DNA of 64,000 nucleotides from the NCBI GenBank assembly GCA_944388965.1, contig CALXKL010000004.1, positions 1 through 64,000 of the forward strand. The letters are read 5' to 3'. The DNA comes from an uncultured Spirochaetales bacterium (lineage in GTDB: Bacteria; Spirochaetota; Spirochaetia; Sphaerochaetales; Sphaerochaetaceae). Positions 7,482-15,829 of the stretch are shown here, one piece after another. The position numbers and the translations under genes were made by a program. Position 1 is the first letter of the stretch; the number at the start of each line of letters is the position of its first letter. The notes under the pieces are model-generated. The model saw only the letters and a program-made list of their open reading frames with translations, did no database searches and was not told the DNA's origin.

Positions 7482-8591
7482 CTACTCCTCCACCCATCTG
7501 AAGCGCATCGAGATGATGTGCTCGTAGCCCATCGGGTCGTCGGTGACGTCGTCCTGCCTGACCTCCGTGGTCGGCTCCGAGAGCAGGTTCTGGAACAGCC
7601 TGCTGCCGGAGGTGTGCACGTCGAACCTCTCGCCCTTGTAGCAGATGATCATCGTCAGGATGTCAAGCTTCTCGGAGTACTCCACCTTGACAAGGATGTC
7701 GGGTACATCGTTCATGGCGGCGATGTTGTTGATGCAGATCTCCTCGAGGGCCAGCGTCAGCTTGCTTAGTCGTTCGGCCTCGATCAGCAGCTTCTCGCCG
7801 TAGGCCATCAGCTCCTCGTTCATCGCCTCCATGTCGAAGTCGGTGGAGTCGATGCGGTATGTCAGCGAGGACAGGCGCTGGATGAACTTCTTGGTCATCT
7901 CCCTCTGGGGATGCTCGAAGATCTGCTTCGGCGTGCCGTCCTCGTAGATGTAGCCGTCGTACATGAACAGTATCCTGTTGGATATCTTGCGGGCGAAGTC
8001 CATCTCATGGGTGACGATCATCATCGTGCGTCCGCTCTTGGCCAGCATCTTGATGACGGACTGGACCTCGCCGATCATAGACGGGTCCAGCGCGCTGGTA
8101 GGCTCGTCGAAGAGGATTATGTCCGGATCCATGGCCAGCGTCCTGGCGATCGCGATTCTCTGCTGCTGTCCGCCGGACAGCTCGTCGGGATACGCGAATA
8201 CCTTTGATGCCAGACCGACCTGCTGGAGCAGGTACATGGCCTTGTCGTAGGCCTCCTGGCGGCTTCTTCCCAGCAGAGTGATCTGCGGATTCATGATGTT
8301 CTCGATTATCGTGAGATGCCCGAAGAGGTTGAAGGACTGGAAGACCATGCCCATCTTCTTGCGTATCTCGTTCAGGTCGCATCCGCGGCGGGTTATGTCC
8401 TGTCCGTCGACTATTATGCTGCCGCTGGTGGGCTCGGTGAGCATGTTTATGCACCTGAGCAGCGTGCTCTTGCCGGTGCCGGACGGTCCTATTATCGAGA
8501 TGACGTCCCCATCGTTTATCGTGACATCTATGTCCTTGAGCGGGATGGTGTCGTCATCGAACACTTTCCTCAGGTGTCTAATCTCTATCAT
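7482..8591 (-). CDS. Amino-acid ABC transporter ATPase with extra C-terminal GHKL-like domain
   Basis: A 369-residue ATPase partner of the adjacent binding-protein/permease. Walker A GPSGTGKS (35-42), signature LSGGQQQR (138-145), Walker B IILFDEPTSALDP (158-170) and the H-loop VTHEMDF are intact. The family normally ends near residue 245. Here about 120 more residues follow, including LTLALEEICINNI (278-290), which resembles the N box of RsbW/SpoIIAB-type serine kinases, then YKGERFDV in the place of the D.G.F.P motif. The start at 8591 is chosen for AGGAGAAG upstream; 8627 would add 12 atypical residues. First gene of a two-gene operon. Confidence 0.9.
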   Translation of the reverse strand: MIEIRHLRKVFDDDTIPLKDIDVTINDGDVISIIGPSGTGKSTLLRCINMLTEPTSGSIIVDGQDITRRGCDLNEIRKKMGMVFQSFNLFGHLTIIENIMNPQITLLGRSRQEAYDKAMYLLQQVGLASKVFAYPDELSGGQQQRIAIARTLAMDPDIILFDEPTSALDPSMIGEVQSVIKMLAKSGRTMMIVTHEMDFARKISNRILFMYDGYIYEDGTPKQIFEHPQREMTKKFIQRLSSLTYRIDSTDFDMEAMNEELMAYGEKLLIEAERLSKLTLALEEICINNIAAMNDVPDILVKVEYSEKLDILTMIICYKGERFDVHTSGSRLFQNLLSEPTTEVRQDDVTDDPMGYEHIISMRFRWVEE

Positions 8592-8750
8592 TGACTTCTC
8601 CTGAACCCAAAGAAATGCAGCTGGCACAACAGGCCCGATAGACTTTTAGCAGAGTTTGCGGCATGAGTACAGCCTTTTGACTCCATTTCTCACCAATTTG
8701 TTCCGATTATGATTCTACCATGGCTCAGGAAGGCGTGCACCACCAGCTAT

Positions 8751-9488
8751 TCAGGCCTTCCTGGAGAAGGTCCAGGCGAAGAATATGTCCCGGATCCGCC
8801 TGAAGTCCCCGCGCTTGATGAGGATCCTGGATCCGTCCCTCATCTCGATATGGGCGGGTGTTATGGTCGCGATGTGGTCCAGGTTGACGATGTACCCCCT
8901 GTAGGGGGAGAAGAAGCGTCCCGGACACAGCCCGTCCAGCTCCTCGAGCAGTGATGAAAGCGTCTTGCGCATCTCCTCGTAGACGCCGCCCCAGGTGTGC
9001 ACGACACGCGTGTAGCCTATGCTCTCGATGTAGATGATGTCGTCGCACTCTATGCTCTGCACCACCGCATTCCTCATGTGGACCAGCAGTCTGGCCGGCG
9101 TCTTCGCGGCAGAGGGCGCCAGGGCCCTGTCGAGAGCCTCGAACAGAGTCTTCTGCGATACCGGCTTTGTGACGTAGTGCACAGCCCCCATCTCGAACGC
9201 ATCAACGGCGTAGTCCCTGCTGACGCTCATGAAGACTATCCGTACGTCCGGCAGCCGGGAGACCATGCTCCTGGCCAGATCCGTCCCCAGCATGCCGGGC
9301 ATTATGACATCGAGGATGACGACATCGTATGAGACGCCATCGTCCAGAGCCTTGGACAGGTCCTTCCACGAAGAGAACGCGTCGATCGAGTGCTCTGCTC
9401 TACAACGAAGGCGGAAATAGGTCTCCACGCCTTCGACGCACGATTCGAGATTGAGCTTGAGATCATCACATACGGCAATTCGATACAT
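8751..9488 (-). CDS. LytTR-type response regulator
   Basis: A 245-residue regulator: receiver domain 1-115 with acidic D8/D9, phospho-acceptor D60 (VVILDVIMPG) and K108, then a LytTR DNA-binding domain (about 135-240: IIYIESIGYTRVVHT, FFSPYRGYIVNLDHI). It probably pairs with the histidine kinase encoded 96 bases upstream on the same strand. LytTR regulators typically bind two direct repeats and control secreted peptides, envelope or transport genes. The ABC operon beginning at 8591 is the next gene downstream, but co-regulation is only a guess. The 8592-8750 gap shows no clear feature. Confidence 0.92.
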   Translation of the reverse strand: MYRIAVCDDLKLNLESCVEGVETYFRLRCRAEHSIDAFSSWKDLSKALDDGVSYDVVILDVIMPGMLGTDLARSMVSRLPDVRIVFMSVSRDYAVDAFEMGAVHYVTKPVSQKTLFEALDRALAPSAAKTPARLLVHMRNAVVQSIECDDIIYIESIGYTRVVHTWGGVYEEMRKTLSSLLEELDGLCPGRFFSPYRGYIVNLDHIATITPAHIEMRDGSRILIKRGDFRRIRDIFFAWTFSRKA

Positions 9489-9584
9489 ATGACATCCAGA
9501 GAATATTACACCACAGGTGGCATGGATTCGACCATTCGCGACATGCGCTGCGACGAAGGCGACATCATATGCAGCGAACAGGCA

Positions 9585-10871
9585 TCATGCACTCTCCAGC
9601 GGCATGATCACACGGGAGATGAAAAGGCATCCGGACACCTCCTGCTTCAGCAGTCCGCCATGGCGTGCCAGTATGAGGCGCACGCTCTCAAGCCCCGTGC
9701 CTCCACCATCCTTCGTGGTCCTGGGCAGCCCGTCCACCCATTCGATCTGGCCACGGAAGATGTTGACCACCTCGATCAGCATGCGCCCCTCCTGGACTCT
9801 GACGGAGAGCCGGATGGAGGGATCGGGGGCTCCACAGGCCGCCTCCATGGCGTTCTCCAGCAGATTGCCCAGCACCGATATGCACTCCATATCGCCAAGT
9901 CCCGTACCGCCGGCAAGCGAGACGTCCACGTCGAAGTCTATGCCGCGGGAGGTGCACCAGCGCCATGCTATGCGGATCTGGGCGTCCATCAGCGGGTCGC
10001 TGCACCAGGATCTCAGACCGTCGTCATGGATCTGACGCTCATGCGCCCCGAGCAGACGTCTGGCATCATCCACGCGTCCCTGGTCCAGGTATTCCAGAAG
10101 CACACGGTCATGGTGCCTCTGGTCATGCCTGATGGCCCTGGCCTTCTCCACGAACGCCTTCTCCGCCTCCAGTTCGCTCTCCAGCAGTCTCTGGCGCCCT
10201 ATGACCTTCTCCATCTGGACAGAGGACGAGGCAAGCCGCATCACCCTGGACGCGATGGCGAATATCGAGACCATCATCAGCGACAGGATGACGAGCACCA
10301 CCAGATTCATGACGGGATCATCCACGAAGAAGGCGGCGAAGAGGACATAGGACAGGATCGACAGTCCGACGACCCATGAGAAGAGCACTATCTCCGCTCC
10401 ATGGCCGGAAAAGCCGTCGACAAGCTGGTAGACCATGTCCTTCAGGAACAGCCTCAGGGCCACTACCAGGACGATCGAAAGCACTGTCCTGATGACAAGT
10501 GACACCTCGTCGCCATACATCGGCATGACGATGGCGGAAAGCTGCTGCGAGAAGCCCACCATGAGCATGAAGACCGCCACATAGACGATGTAGATGAACA
10601 GTCTGCCGACAATGGATATGCCTGTACACACGAAGCAGAAGAAGAGGCCCATGACGACCAGCATCATGTACGCGGTCAGGGAGACGTTCGATGTCGGGGC
10701 CGGAATGAGGAAGACCATCAACGTCCCCGCAACGATGATAGCGAGCGTCATCAGCGTCATCGGCAGCACGACGGATCCGTCCCCATCCCTTCGTCTGGCA
10801 AGCACACCGAGCGTCACGCCATGGGCGATGGCGACCAGAACGACTCTGGCGATCTCGAACAGGCTGTCCAT
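9585..10871 (-). CDS. Sensor histidine kinase, GHKL type (AgrC/HPK10-like)
   Basis: A 428-residue membrane sensor kinase. Residues 1-205 form about six hydrophobic segments, with no large extracytoplasmic domain. A coiled region (218-245) leads to the phospho-acceptor motif IRHDQRHH with H249. The ATP-binding domain shows the N box NLLENAMEA and the G box GGGTGLESVR. The start at 10871 follows GAGGAGGTGCCC; the longer frame from 11039 adds non-family residues. This layout matches kinases paired with LytTR regulators, and such a regulator follows. Transport-coupled or peptide sensing is typical of the group, but the ligand is unknown. Confidence 0.9.
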   Translation of the reverse strand: MDSLFEIARVVLVAIAHGVTLGVLARRRDGDGSVVLPMTLMTLAIIVAGTLMVFLIPAPTSNVSLTAYMMLVVMGLFFCFVCTGISIVGRLFIYIVYVAVFMLMVGFSQQLSAIVMPMYGDEVSLVIRTVLSIVLVVALRLFLKDMVYQLVDGFSGHGAEIVLFSWVVGLSILSYVLFAAFFVDDPVMNLVVLVILSLMMVSIFAIASRVMRLASSSVQMEKVIGRQRLLESELEAEKAFVEKARAIRHDQRHHDRVLLEYLDQGRVDDARRLLGAHERQIHDDGLRSWCSDPLMDAQIRIAWRWCTSRGIDFDVDVSLAGGTGLGDMECISVLGNLLENAMEAACGAPDPSIRLSVRVQEGRMLIEVVNIFRGQIEWVDGLPRTTKDGGGTGLESVRLILARHGGLLKQEVSGCLFISRVIMPLESA

Positions 10872-10993
10872 GGGCACCTCCTCGTGCACGGTCTTGGGGT
10901 GACGGCCCCGACAGGACAAGTCTAGCACAGGCTCCTGCCGCTTCATACGCCGCCACGACGGAAGACCTGCCTCATGCGATGAAAGATGCAGAC

Positions 10994-11008
10994 GACACGG
11001 TCCGTGTC
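10994..11008. promoter_or_regulatory. 15-bp perfect palindrome upstream of the histidine kinase
   Basis: GACACGGTCCGTGTC (7-1-7) lies 123 bases upstream of the kinase start, between it and the MATE gene. It may be an operator or a small hairpin. The rest of 10872-11073 has only a weak TAGACT -10-like element near 10920. Confidence 0.35.
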
Positions 11009-11073
11009 CATGCAGAAGGCAGATCCACAAGGACATCACGCGGATGGGAGGTCAGACTTCACAGGAAAAAATG

Positions 11074-12408
11074 TCACATGGCCCTCTTCCAGACGCCTCT
11101 CAGGTAGCCGGTGAGCGATATGCCCCAGTTGAGCAGCCAGCCGACGGGGACGATGTACCAGACCATGGCCACACCCACCACCGGGGAAAGGAGGAAGGAG
11201 AAGACCACCCTCGTCGTCAGGTTCACGATGTTGGCAAGGGTGAAGACCCTTACATCCCCGCTTCCCCTGAGAAGGCCGTCCGTTGCCATCTTGAAGCCGA
11301 TGATGGCGAAGAACCATCCCATGAAGCGCAGATAGGAAGTCCCCGTCGCATAGGCCGACGCAGTGCCGTCCGCTCCTATGAACATGCCCACCAGACTTGT
11401 CGGCGCAAGCTCGAAGACGAGCATTATGACCAGGGCGAAGAACAGCACCATCGCATATGAGGCCCGGTAGCCTTTCACCACCCTGTCCTGTCTGCCGGCG
11501 CCCAGGTTCTGTGCGGTGTAAGAGCTCATGGCGTTGCCGATCGACACCATTGGCACCGTGGCGATGTTCTCCAGCCTCATGCCCGCCGAGTAGCCGGCCA
11601 GCACCTGGCTGCCGAAGCCGTTGACCACGCTCTGCACGAGCATCATGCCGATGGACACGGTCGACTGCTGGAGAATCGACGGAATCGCCAGACGCACCAT
11701 TTTCAATGACGTCGAAAGATCGAACAGTCTGGACGCCCTTCCATCGAAGGATGAAAGGACGCGCAAGAGCACGATGAAGGAAAGACAGGCGGACAGCCCC
11801 TGCGCGATCAGCGTCGCCCAGGCCGCACCCGCTATGCCCATGTCGAGGACCGCGACCATGAAGAGGTCCAGAGCCACGTTCAGCAGGGATGAGAAGACCA
11901 GAAAGTACAGCGGGATGCGCGAGCGGCCGAGCGCGTTGAAGGTCGACGAGAGGATGTTGTACATGAACAGGAACGGCAGGCCCAGGAAATATATCCTCAG
12001 GTAGAGCACGGCGTCATCCAGGATGTCCGCCGGGGTGTTCAGGGCCCTCATGATGTCCTGCGAGAACAGGTAGCCGAAGGCGGCCATCAGGATCGACAGG
12101 GCCAGGAAGGCGACCAGCGACGTGGAGACCGCCTCCTTCATGTCGTCGTAGTCTCTGGAGCCGAAGCCCCGGCTCACAAGCACGCCGCCACCCACCCCGC
12201 CGCCTATCGCGACGGCGATGAACACGCTGGTCAGCGAATAGGATGCACCCACAGCTGCAAGCGCATCCTCGCCCACATAGCGGCCGACGATGACGGAATC
12301 GGTCATCGTGTACAGCTGCTGGAAGAGGTTGCCCAGCATCATCGGAAGAGAGAAGGCCACGAGGGCCTTCCATGGACTCTGTCTTATAAGGTATTCCCGG
12401 TCTTTCAT
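11074..12408 (-). CDS. MATE-family multidrug/Na+ efflux transporter
   Basis: A 444-residue, about 12-helix antiporter of the DinF/NorM superfamily. Typical stretches are FSLPMMLGNLFQQLYTMTD at the N-terminus and the GVGGGVLVSRGFGSRD loop in the first half, mirrored by GIGNAMSSYTAQNLGAG-like sequence (VSIGNAMSSYTAQNLGAGR) in the second. The start is placed at 12408 (MKDREYLIRQSPW); the extra 146 residues of the longer frame are antisense-like and not family sequence. It diverges from an MscS gene across 88 bases that contain a perfect palindrome. The substrate cannot be told from sequence. Confidence 0.9.
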   Translation of the reverse strand: MKDREYLIRQSPWKALVAFSLPMMLGNLFQQLYTMTDSVIVGRYVGEDALAAVGASYSLTSVFIAVAIGGGVGGGVLVSRGFGSRDYDDMKEAVSTSLVAFLALSILMAAFGYLFSQDIMRALNTPADILDDAVLYLRIYFLGLPFLFMYNILSSTFNALGRSRIPLYFLVFSSLLNVALDLFMVAVLDMGIAGAAWATLIAQGLSACLSFIVLLRVLSSFDGRASRLFDLSTSLKMVRLAIPSILQQSTVSIGMMLVQSVVNGFGSQVLAGYSAGMRLENIATVPMVSIGNAMSSYTAQNLGAGRQDRVVKGYRASYAMVLFFALVIMLVFELAPTSLVGMFIGADGTASAYATGTSYLRFMGWFFAIIGFKMATDGLLRGSGDVRVFTLANIVNLTTRVVFSFLLSPVVGVAMVWYIVPVGWLLNWGISLTGYLRGVWKRAM

Positions 12409-12445
12409 CGCGGCATAAGGATAGCCGCATCGCCACTGTGCGTCC

Positions 12446-12462
12446 ACATGCACAGTGCATGT
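12446..12462. promoter_or_regulatory. 17-bp perfect palindrome between divergent MATE and mscS genes
   Basis: ACATGCACAGTGCATGT (8-1-8) abuts the -35 of the mscS-side promoter and lies 38 bases upstream of the MATE start. Its position suggests an operator for one or both genes; the regulator is unknown. Confidence 0.5.
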
Positions 12463-12490
12463 TGTGACATGGCGCCTTGTGTCATACAAT
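12462..12490 (+). promoter_or_regulatory. Sigma-70 promoter of the second mscS gene
   Basis: TTGTGA (12462-12467), a 17-base spacer and TACAAT (12485-12490). The -10 ends 6 bases before the ATG at 12497, so the transcript would be leaderless. Confidence 0.6.
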
Positions 12491-12496
12491 TCACCT

Positions 12497-13366
12497 ATGG
12501 AAACCGAAACACTGGAAGCGATGCTCACGACGAGCGACAGCCAGATCCTGCTGTTCATCATCACGATAGTCTTCGGACTCGTCGCGCTCAAGCTGTTCTC
12601 GAAGCTTCTCAGAAGGCTTCTCCTGATCTCCAGCCTGGACAACGCCGTCGTGCACTTCTGTGCAAGCAGCGTCCAGATCGTCCTGGGCGTGCTGCTGGTG
12701 CTATTCGCCCTGTCCTTGATAGACATACCCCTTACCAGCATGATCGCCCTCATAAGCGCCTTCGGCGTGGCACTGGGCCTTGCCCTGCAGGACTCGATCG
12801 CCAACGTGGCCAACGGCCTGATCATGATAGGCACGCGCCCGTTCAAGGTCGGCGACTATGTGTGCATAGGCTCGGACGAGGGCACGATCGAGGAGCTGAG
12901 GCTCATGGACACGGTCCTCAGGACCGAGAACAACCAGAAGCTCATCCTGCCCAACAAGACCGTGTTCACCTCGCGCATCCTCAACTTCAACACCAACCCG
13001 ACCAGGCGTCTGGATCTGAAGTTCCCCCTGGATATGGAAAGCGATCTGGACAAGGTCCTCGAAGTGACCCGCAGCGCATGCCAGTCCTGCAGGACCGTCC
13101 TGAAGACCCCTGCGCCGCGCATAGAGCTCGGGACGCTTTCGGCCAGCCCTGAGATCACCGTATGGTGCTGGGTCGACAGCAGGGCCTACTCCGATGCGCT
13201 CTTCGAGGTCAACAGGGCCGTGTACGACGCATACGGGAAGGCCGGCATACGTATTCCGTGCGACCGGATCGCCATAGCACAAGGCGCCACGGCCAAGCGC
13301 AGGAGCCCATCCAGGACCAGGACGACGTCCAGGACCACGGCGAAGAAGAGCGGAGGTGCGAAATGA
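12497..13366 (+). CDS. Mechanosensitive ion channel, MscS family (second copy)
   Basis: A 289-residue MscS-type channel. Hydrophobic helices occupy about 15-105, and the pore segment ISAFGVALGLALQDSIANVAN is near 85-105, followed by the signature RPFKVGDYVCIGSDEGTIEE. The C-terminal tail (after 265) is very basic and rich in R, T and S. No Shine-Dalgarno precedes the ATG at 12497. A -10 box sits 6 bases upstream, so translation may be leaderless, or may begin at the later ATG at 12521 behind a weak GGAAG. Its stop overlaps the next start by ATGA. It differs from the mscS at 886, so it is not a recent duplicate. Confidence 0.9.
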   Translation: METETLEAMLTTSDSQILLFIITIVFGLVALKLFSKLLRRLLLISSLDNAVVHFCASSVQIVLGVLLVLFALSLIDIPLTSMIALISAFGVALGLALQDSIANVANGLIMIGTRPFKVGDYVCIGSDEGTIEELRLMDTVLRTENNQKLILPNKTVFTSRILNFNTNPTRRLDLKFPLDMESDLDKVLEVTRSACQSCRTVLKTPAPRIELGTLSASPEITVWCWVDSRAYSDALFEVNRAVYDAYGKAGIRIPCDRIAIAQGATAKRRSPSRTRTTSRTTAKKSGGAK

Positions 13367-13809
13367 AGACACTGGTGACCTTCCTGCACTCCTTCATCGA
13401 GCACAACATCGGCTACATCGCCGGCTGGCTCACGCTGATCACGATCCTGCTGTTTCTGCTTCTGGTCTTCCGCTGCTTCGAAAGTCCGTACCGTACGACC
13501 TTCTCCTCGGTCAGGAGCCTGAGGGACATGGCGACCAGGTCCCTGAAGGCCAGGACGGGAAAGATGGGCTTTGCACTGAAGAAGGCGGTCCGACTCGCTT
13601 CCCGCATCGAGAGACTGATTGACGCCTCGATATACGACGACCCGGACGACGACAGGTACAGACAGGCGCGCGATATTGCCCAGAAGATCGTCACGCTGAC
13701 GGACGTCCTGGTGAAAGGACGGACCAAGCTCGACGAGAAGAGGGTGCGCACGGTACTGAAGGCCATCGAGAAGCAGTGCACGTCATACCTCTCGCTGGAG
13801 AGGCGCTGA
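13363..13809 (+). CDS. Single-pass membrane protein of unknown function
   Basis: 148 residues. One strong hydrophobic segment (about 18-38, GYIAGWLTLITILLFLLLVF) is followed by a basic, helix-rich cytoplasmic part. No family is recognised. Its start overlaps the stop of the MscS gene (ATGA), so the two are translationally coupled, and GGAGG in the end of the channel gene serves as ribosome site. A channel accessory or regulatory role is a reasonable inference from this coupling only. Confidence 0.75.
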   Translation: MKTLVTFLHSFIEHNIGYIAGWLTLITILLFLLLVFRCFESPYRTTFSSVRSLRDMATRSLKARTGKMGFALKKAVRLASRIERLIDASIYDDPDDDRYRQARDIAQKIVTLTDVLVKGRTKLDEKRVRTVLKAIEKQCTSYLSLERR

Positions 13810-13815
13810 AGCGCG

Positions 13816-14292
13816 TCAAAGAATGGAGGGCACATCCACTCCAAGCTCGGCGGCGATGGCGTCGCAGACCACCTGATGGTCCTCCTCGCCCGCCATGCCG
13901 GAGAACGTGATGCTGCCGACCGGGATGCCGGAGGGAAGCAGGACAGGGAACGAACCGCCTGACAGGCCGTAGTCGGCATTGTCCATTCCACAACCTTCCA
14001 GCGTCTTGCCGTCCCGGGCAAGCCTGAGCACCACATGCAAAGAGCTGATCCCATAGCGGTGGCACACATTCGCCTTCCTTCTGGCCCACTCCTCGTTGTT
14101 GCGGCTGGCGCCTGCAAGGGCGCGGGCATAGACCACCATCCCGTTGACAGAGGCGCGGACATAACCGGTCGCGCCCATGGACATCACCCTGTCGCAGATG
14201 CCGCTGCAGATGCGGCCTATCGTATCGAAGTCGAGCGATGGAAAACGCAGAATCCTCTCCTGCTCCTCCACGATCCGGCTCAAGTCGTCCAT
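13816..14292 (-). CDS. Heme-degrading/UPF0303-type protein (GlcG-HbpS fold)
   Basis: A 158-residue cytosolic protein resembling UPF0303 / heme-degrading domain proteins: an N-terminal helix with EEQERILRFPSLDFDT, a middle RKANVCHRYGISS block and the C-terminal GGSFPVLLPSGIPVGSITFSG broken as SFPVLL..VGSITFSG, which is the family hallmark, ending EEDHQVVCDAI. Members have been linked to heme binding or corrinoid and redox enzymes, but the reaction is not established. The start at 14292 has GGGAGGAG upstream. It is convergent with the preceding operon at only 6 bases distance. Confidence 0.75.
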   Translation of the reverse strand: MDDLSRIVEEQERILRFPSLDFDTIGRICSGICDRVMSMGATGYVRASVNGMVVYARALAGASRNNEEWARRKANVCHRYGISSLHVVLRLARDGKTLEGCGMDNADYGLSGGSFPVLLPSGIPVGSITFSGMAGEEDHQVVCDAIAAELGVDVPSIL

Positions 14293-14398
14293 CCTGGCTC
14301 CTCCCATCATGAAACAGGCAATGTACACAGCATACCCGCATGGTCCCGACCTTGCCAAGGATTTCCGGGAAACGATGCCCAGGACAAGTCAGAGGATG

Positions 14399-14725
14399 CT
14401 AGTTCCTTATGAACGACCGGTCTTCATCCGGCATAGAGGCCTCGGTGTATCGCTCCGCCTTCATGTGAAGATCATACTTCTTCCTCAGCATCGCGACAGC
14501 GTCCATCAAAGGAGAGGCGTGGTATTCATCCAGCGCCTTCTGGTCCCTCCAGGTGTCGATGAGGAGAACCGTCTCGGGATCGGACAGGCTGACGAAGTAT
14601 TCATACCTCAGGCAGCCGTCCATGCATCTTATCTTGTCGACGATTCCACTTGAGACCATCTCCTGGGCGAAGGCTCTTGCACTTCCATTCCCGCCTTTGT
14701 AATAGAGGTTCATCGAGAAGCTCAT
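14399..14725 (-). CDS. ABM-domain (antibiotic biosynthesis monooxygenase-like) protein
   Basis: A 108-residue protein with the dimeric ferredoxin-like ABM fold: MNLYYKGGNGSARAFAQEM, then CLRYEYFVSLSDPETVLLID (the typical strand pair), and W-x5-LDEYHASPLM. Families in this fold include heme and quinol oxygenases and aldehyde-type enzymes; the substrate is not predictable. The start at 14725 is set by GGGAGG 8 bases upstream, in preference to an in-frame GTG at 14743. It sits at the GC-rich edge of the AT-richer island. Confidence 0.75.
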   Translation of the reverse strand: MSFSMNLYYKGGNGSARAFAQEMVSSGIVDKIRCMDGCLRYEYFVSLSDPETVLLIDTWRDQKALDEYHASPLMDAVAMLRKKYDLHMKAERYTEASMPDEDRSFIRN

Positions 14726-14817
14726 CCGTTCATCCTCCCGCACTTGCCGACAACATTCCCGGTGACGAAGTATTCGTATGTCGGGAACTCGAAGAGAACA
14801 CCATACATCTCATCAGT

Positions 14818-14865
14818 CTCACTTATCTCGGATGTTTCAGAGAATTCTGGGTCAAATCCAAGTCA
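14818..14865. repeat. Degenerate repeat, copy A
   Basis: 48 bases matching copy B at 15781-15829, sharing CACTT-TCTC, GTTTCA and GGGTCAAATCC blocks in order. It lies downstream of the DUF2442 gene in the AT-rich 14744-14939 gap. Confidence 0.5.
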
Positions 14866-14939
14866 AACAGGTTAAATCCATCGAAAAGCGCATATGCATA
14901 GGTACAACCTATTGCATCCAGTCTCCACTGCATCAGTCC

Positions 14940-15233
14940 CTATGCCATGGCTACATATGGATAGCTGTTCTCATACATGGATTCCGGTGCAATATCCAAT
15001 TCGCCATCAAGCCATGTGACCACACCATGGTCAAGCTCAGGATGGGCGAATACCTCATTATCCTTCAAGGGTTGGAAAAGCGGATACTCGAGGAGACGGC
15101 TCGCATCATATAGCCTCTGCTCTCCCGAATTGAATGTCAGAAGAAGCATCATATTATCAAGCGGCTTCACCTTCGTGATCTTCATCAGTTCAGCCGGAGT
15201 ACCTCCGTAAACGAACCCATTTGAAAAGTACAT
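14940..15233 (-). CDS. DUF2442-domain protein
   Basis: 97 residues of the small DUF2442 family (core MKITKVKPLDNMMLLLTF, then LYDASRLLEYPLFQPLKD and HGVVTWLDGELDIAPE). A 16-residue N-terminal extension precedes the core. DUF2442 proteins are commonly encoded next to DUF4160 proteins, as here, and the pair behaves genomically like a toxin-antitoxin module; the activity is not established. The ATG at 15233 has GAGGAGGTGAGAG upstream. The sequence is markedly more AT-rich than the flanking core genes. Confidence 0.8.
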   Translation of the reverse strand: MYFSNGFVYGGTPAELMKITKVKPLDNMMLLLTFNSGEQRLYDASRLLEYPLFQPLKDNEVFAHPELDHGVVTWLDGELDIAPESMYENSYPYVAMA

Positions 15234-15244
15234 CTCTCACCTCC

Positions 15245-15511
15245 TCAGCTCAGAGGTCTTATCTTTGGAAGCTGTTTCATCTGGACAGCATTGTTCCACG
15301 CCTCGTAAAGCTCCTCCTCGTGCAATGTCAGCCAGGCCGCTACAAGCTTATACTGTTTCTCTGGCAAGACACCTGCCAGAACCTCTCCATCGATTCCCAC
15401 GGATGCCTCATACTCCCCATACTCGACATGGACATGGGGTTTATTATGTTTACCTCCTGCCTCATAGAGCATCTTTATGACTATTCCAAAGAATCTGCTT
15501 ATTTCAGGCAT
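15245..15511 (-). CDS. DUF4160-domain protein
   Basis: An 88-residue protein with the full DUF4160 signature: PEISRFFGIVIKMLYEAGGKH broken as ISRFFGIVIKM and HNKPHVHVEYGEYEASV, then KQYKLVAAWLTLHEEELYEAW. It is the first gene of a pair with the DUF2442 gene 11 bases downstream. The start at 15511 is preferred because CAGGAG lies 6 bases upstream; 15517 would place the site against the start codon. Proposed as half of a toxin-antitoxin-like module from genomic context. Confidence 0.8.
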   Translation of the reverse strand: MPEISRFFGIVIKMLYEAGGKHNKPHVHVEYGEYEASVGIDGEVLAGVLPEKQYKLVAAWLTLHEEELYEAWNNAVQMKQLPKIRPLS

Positions 15512-15620
15512 TGCCATCTCCTGAGCAAAGGATAACATGAAACAGAACAAAGTACATTCTTTCACAATGTCACACACAATCAGTTCTCTGCCATTTCCAC
15601 AATCCAAGTGAGTATGAAAA

Positions 15621-15690
15621 GATTTTCCATGGCAGGAATTTGGCAGGAAGAACCTAAAACAATAGCGACAACTGTCACAAAACAGAAATC
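15621..15690. repeat. Degenerate repeat, copy C
   Basis: About 70 bases beginning GATTTTCC and containing GGAATTTGG, AACCT, AATAGC and ACTG-CA blocks, colinear with copy D at 19141-19212. It lies upstream of the DUF4160 gene. The rest of 15512-15826 is AT-rich with no gene seen. Confidence 0.55.
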
Positions 15691-15780
15691 AGCTTTCATC
15701 ATTCCCGCTCAATAATTTCATTGTCTCATGCACAATCTATGGTGTTATAAAGTCTCAAATACCCACTATATATCTTCTGT

Positions 15781-15829
15781 TTCACTTGTCTCAGACGTTT
15801 CAAGATTTTTTGGGGTCAAATCCGGGTCA
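15781..15829. repeat. Degenerate repeat, copy B
   Basis: 49 bases matching copy A (14818-14865). It overlaps the stop codon of the antitoxin gene. One minus-strand frame through it reads DPDLTPKNLETSETSET before a stop, like the tail of a lost reading frame. Confidence 0.5.
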
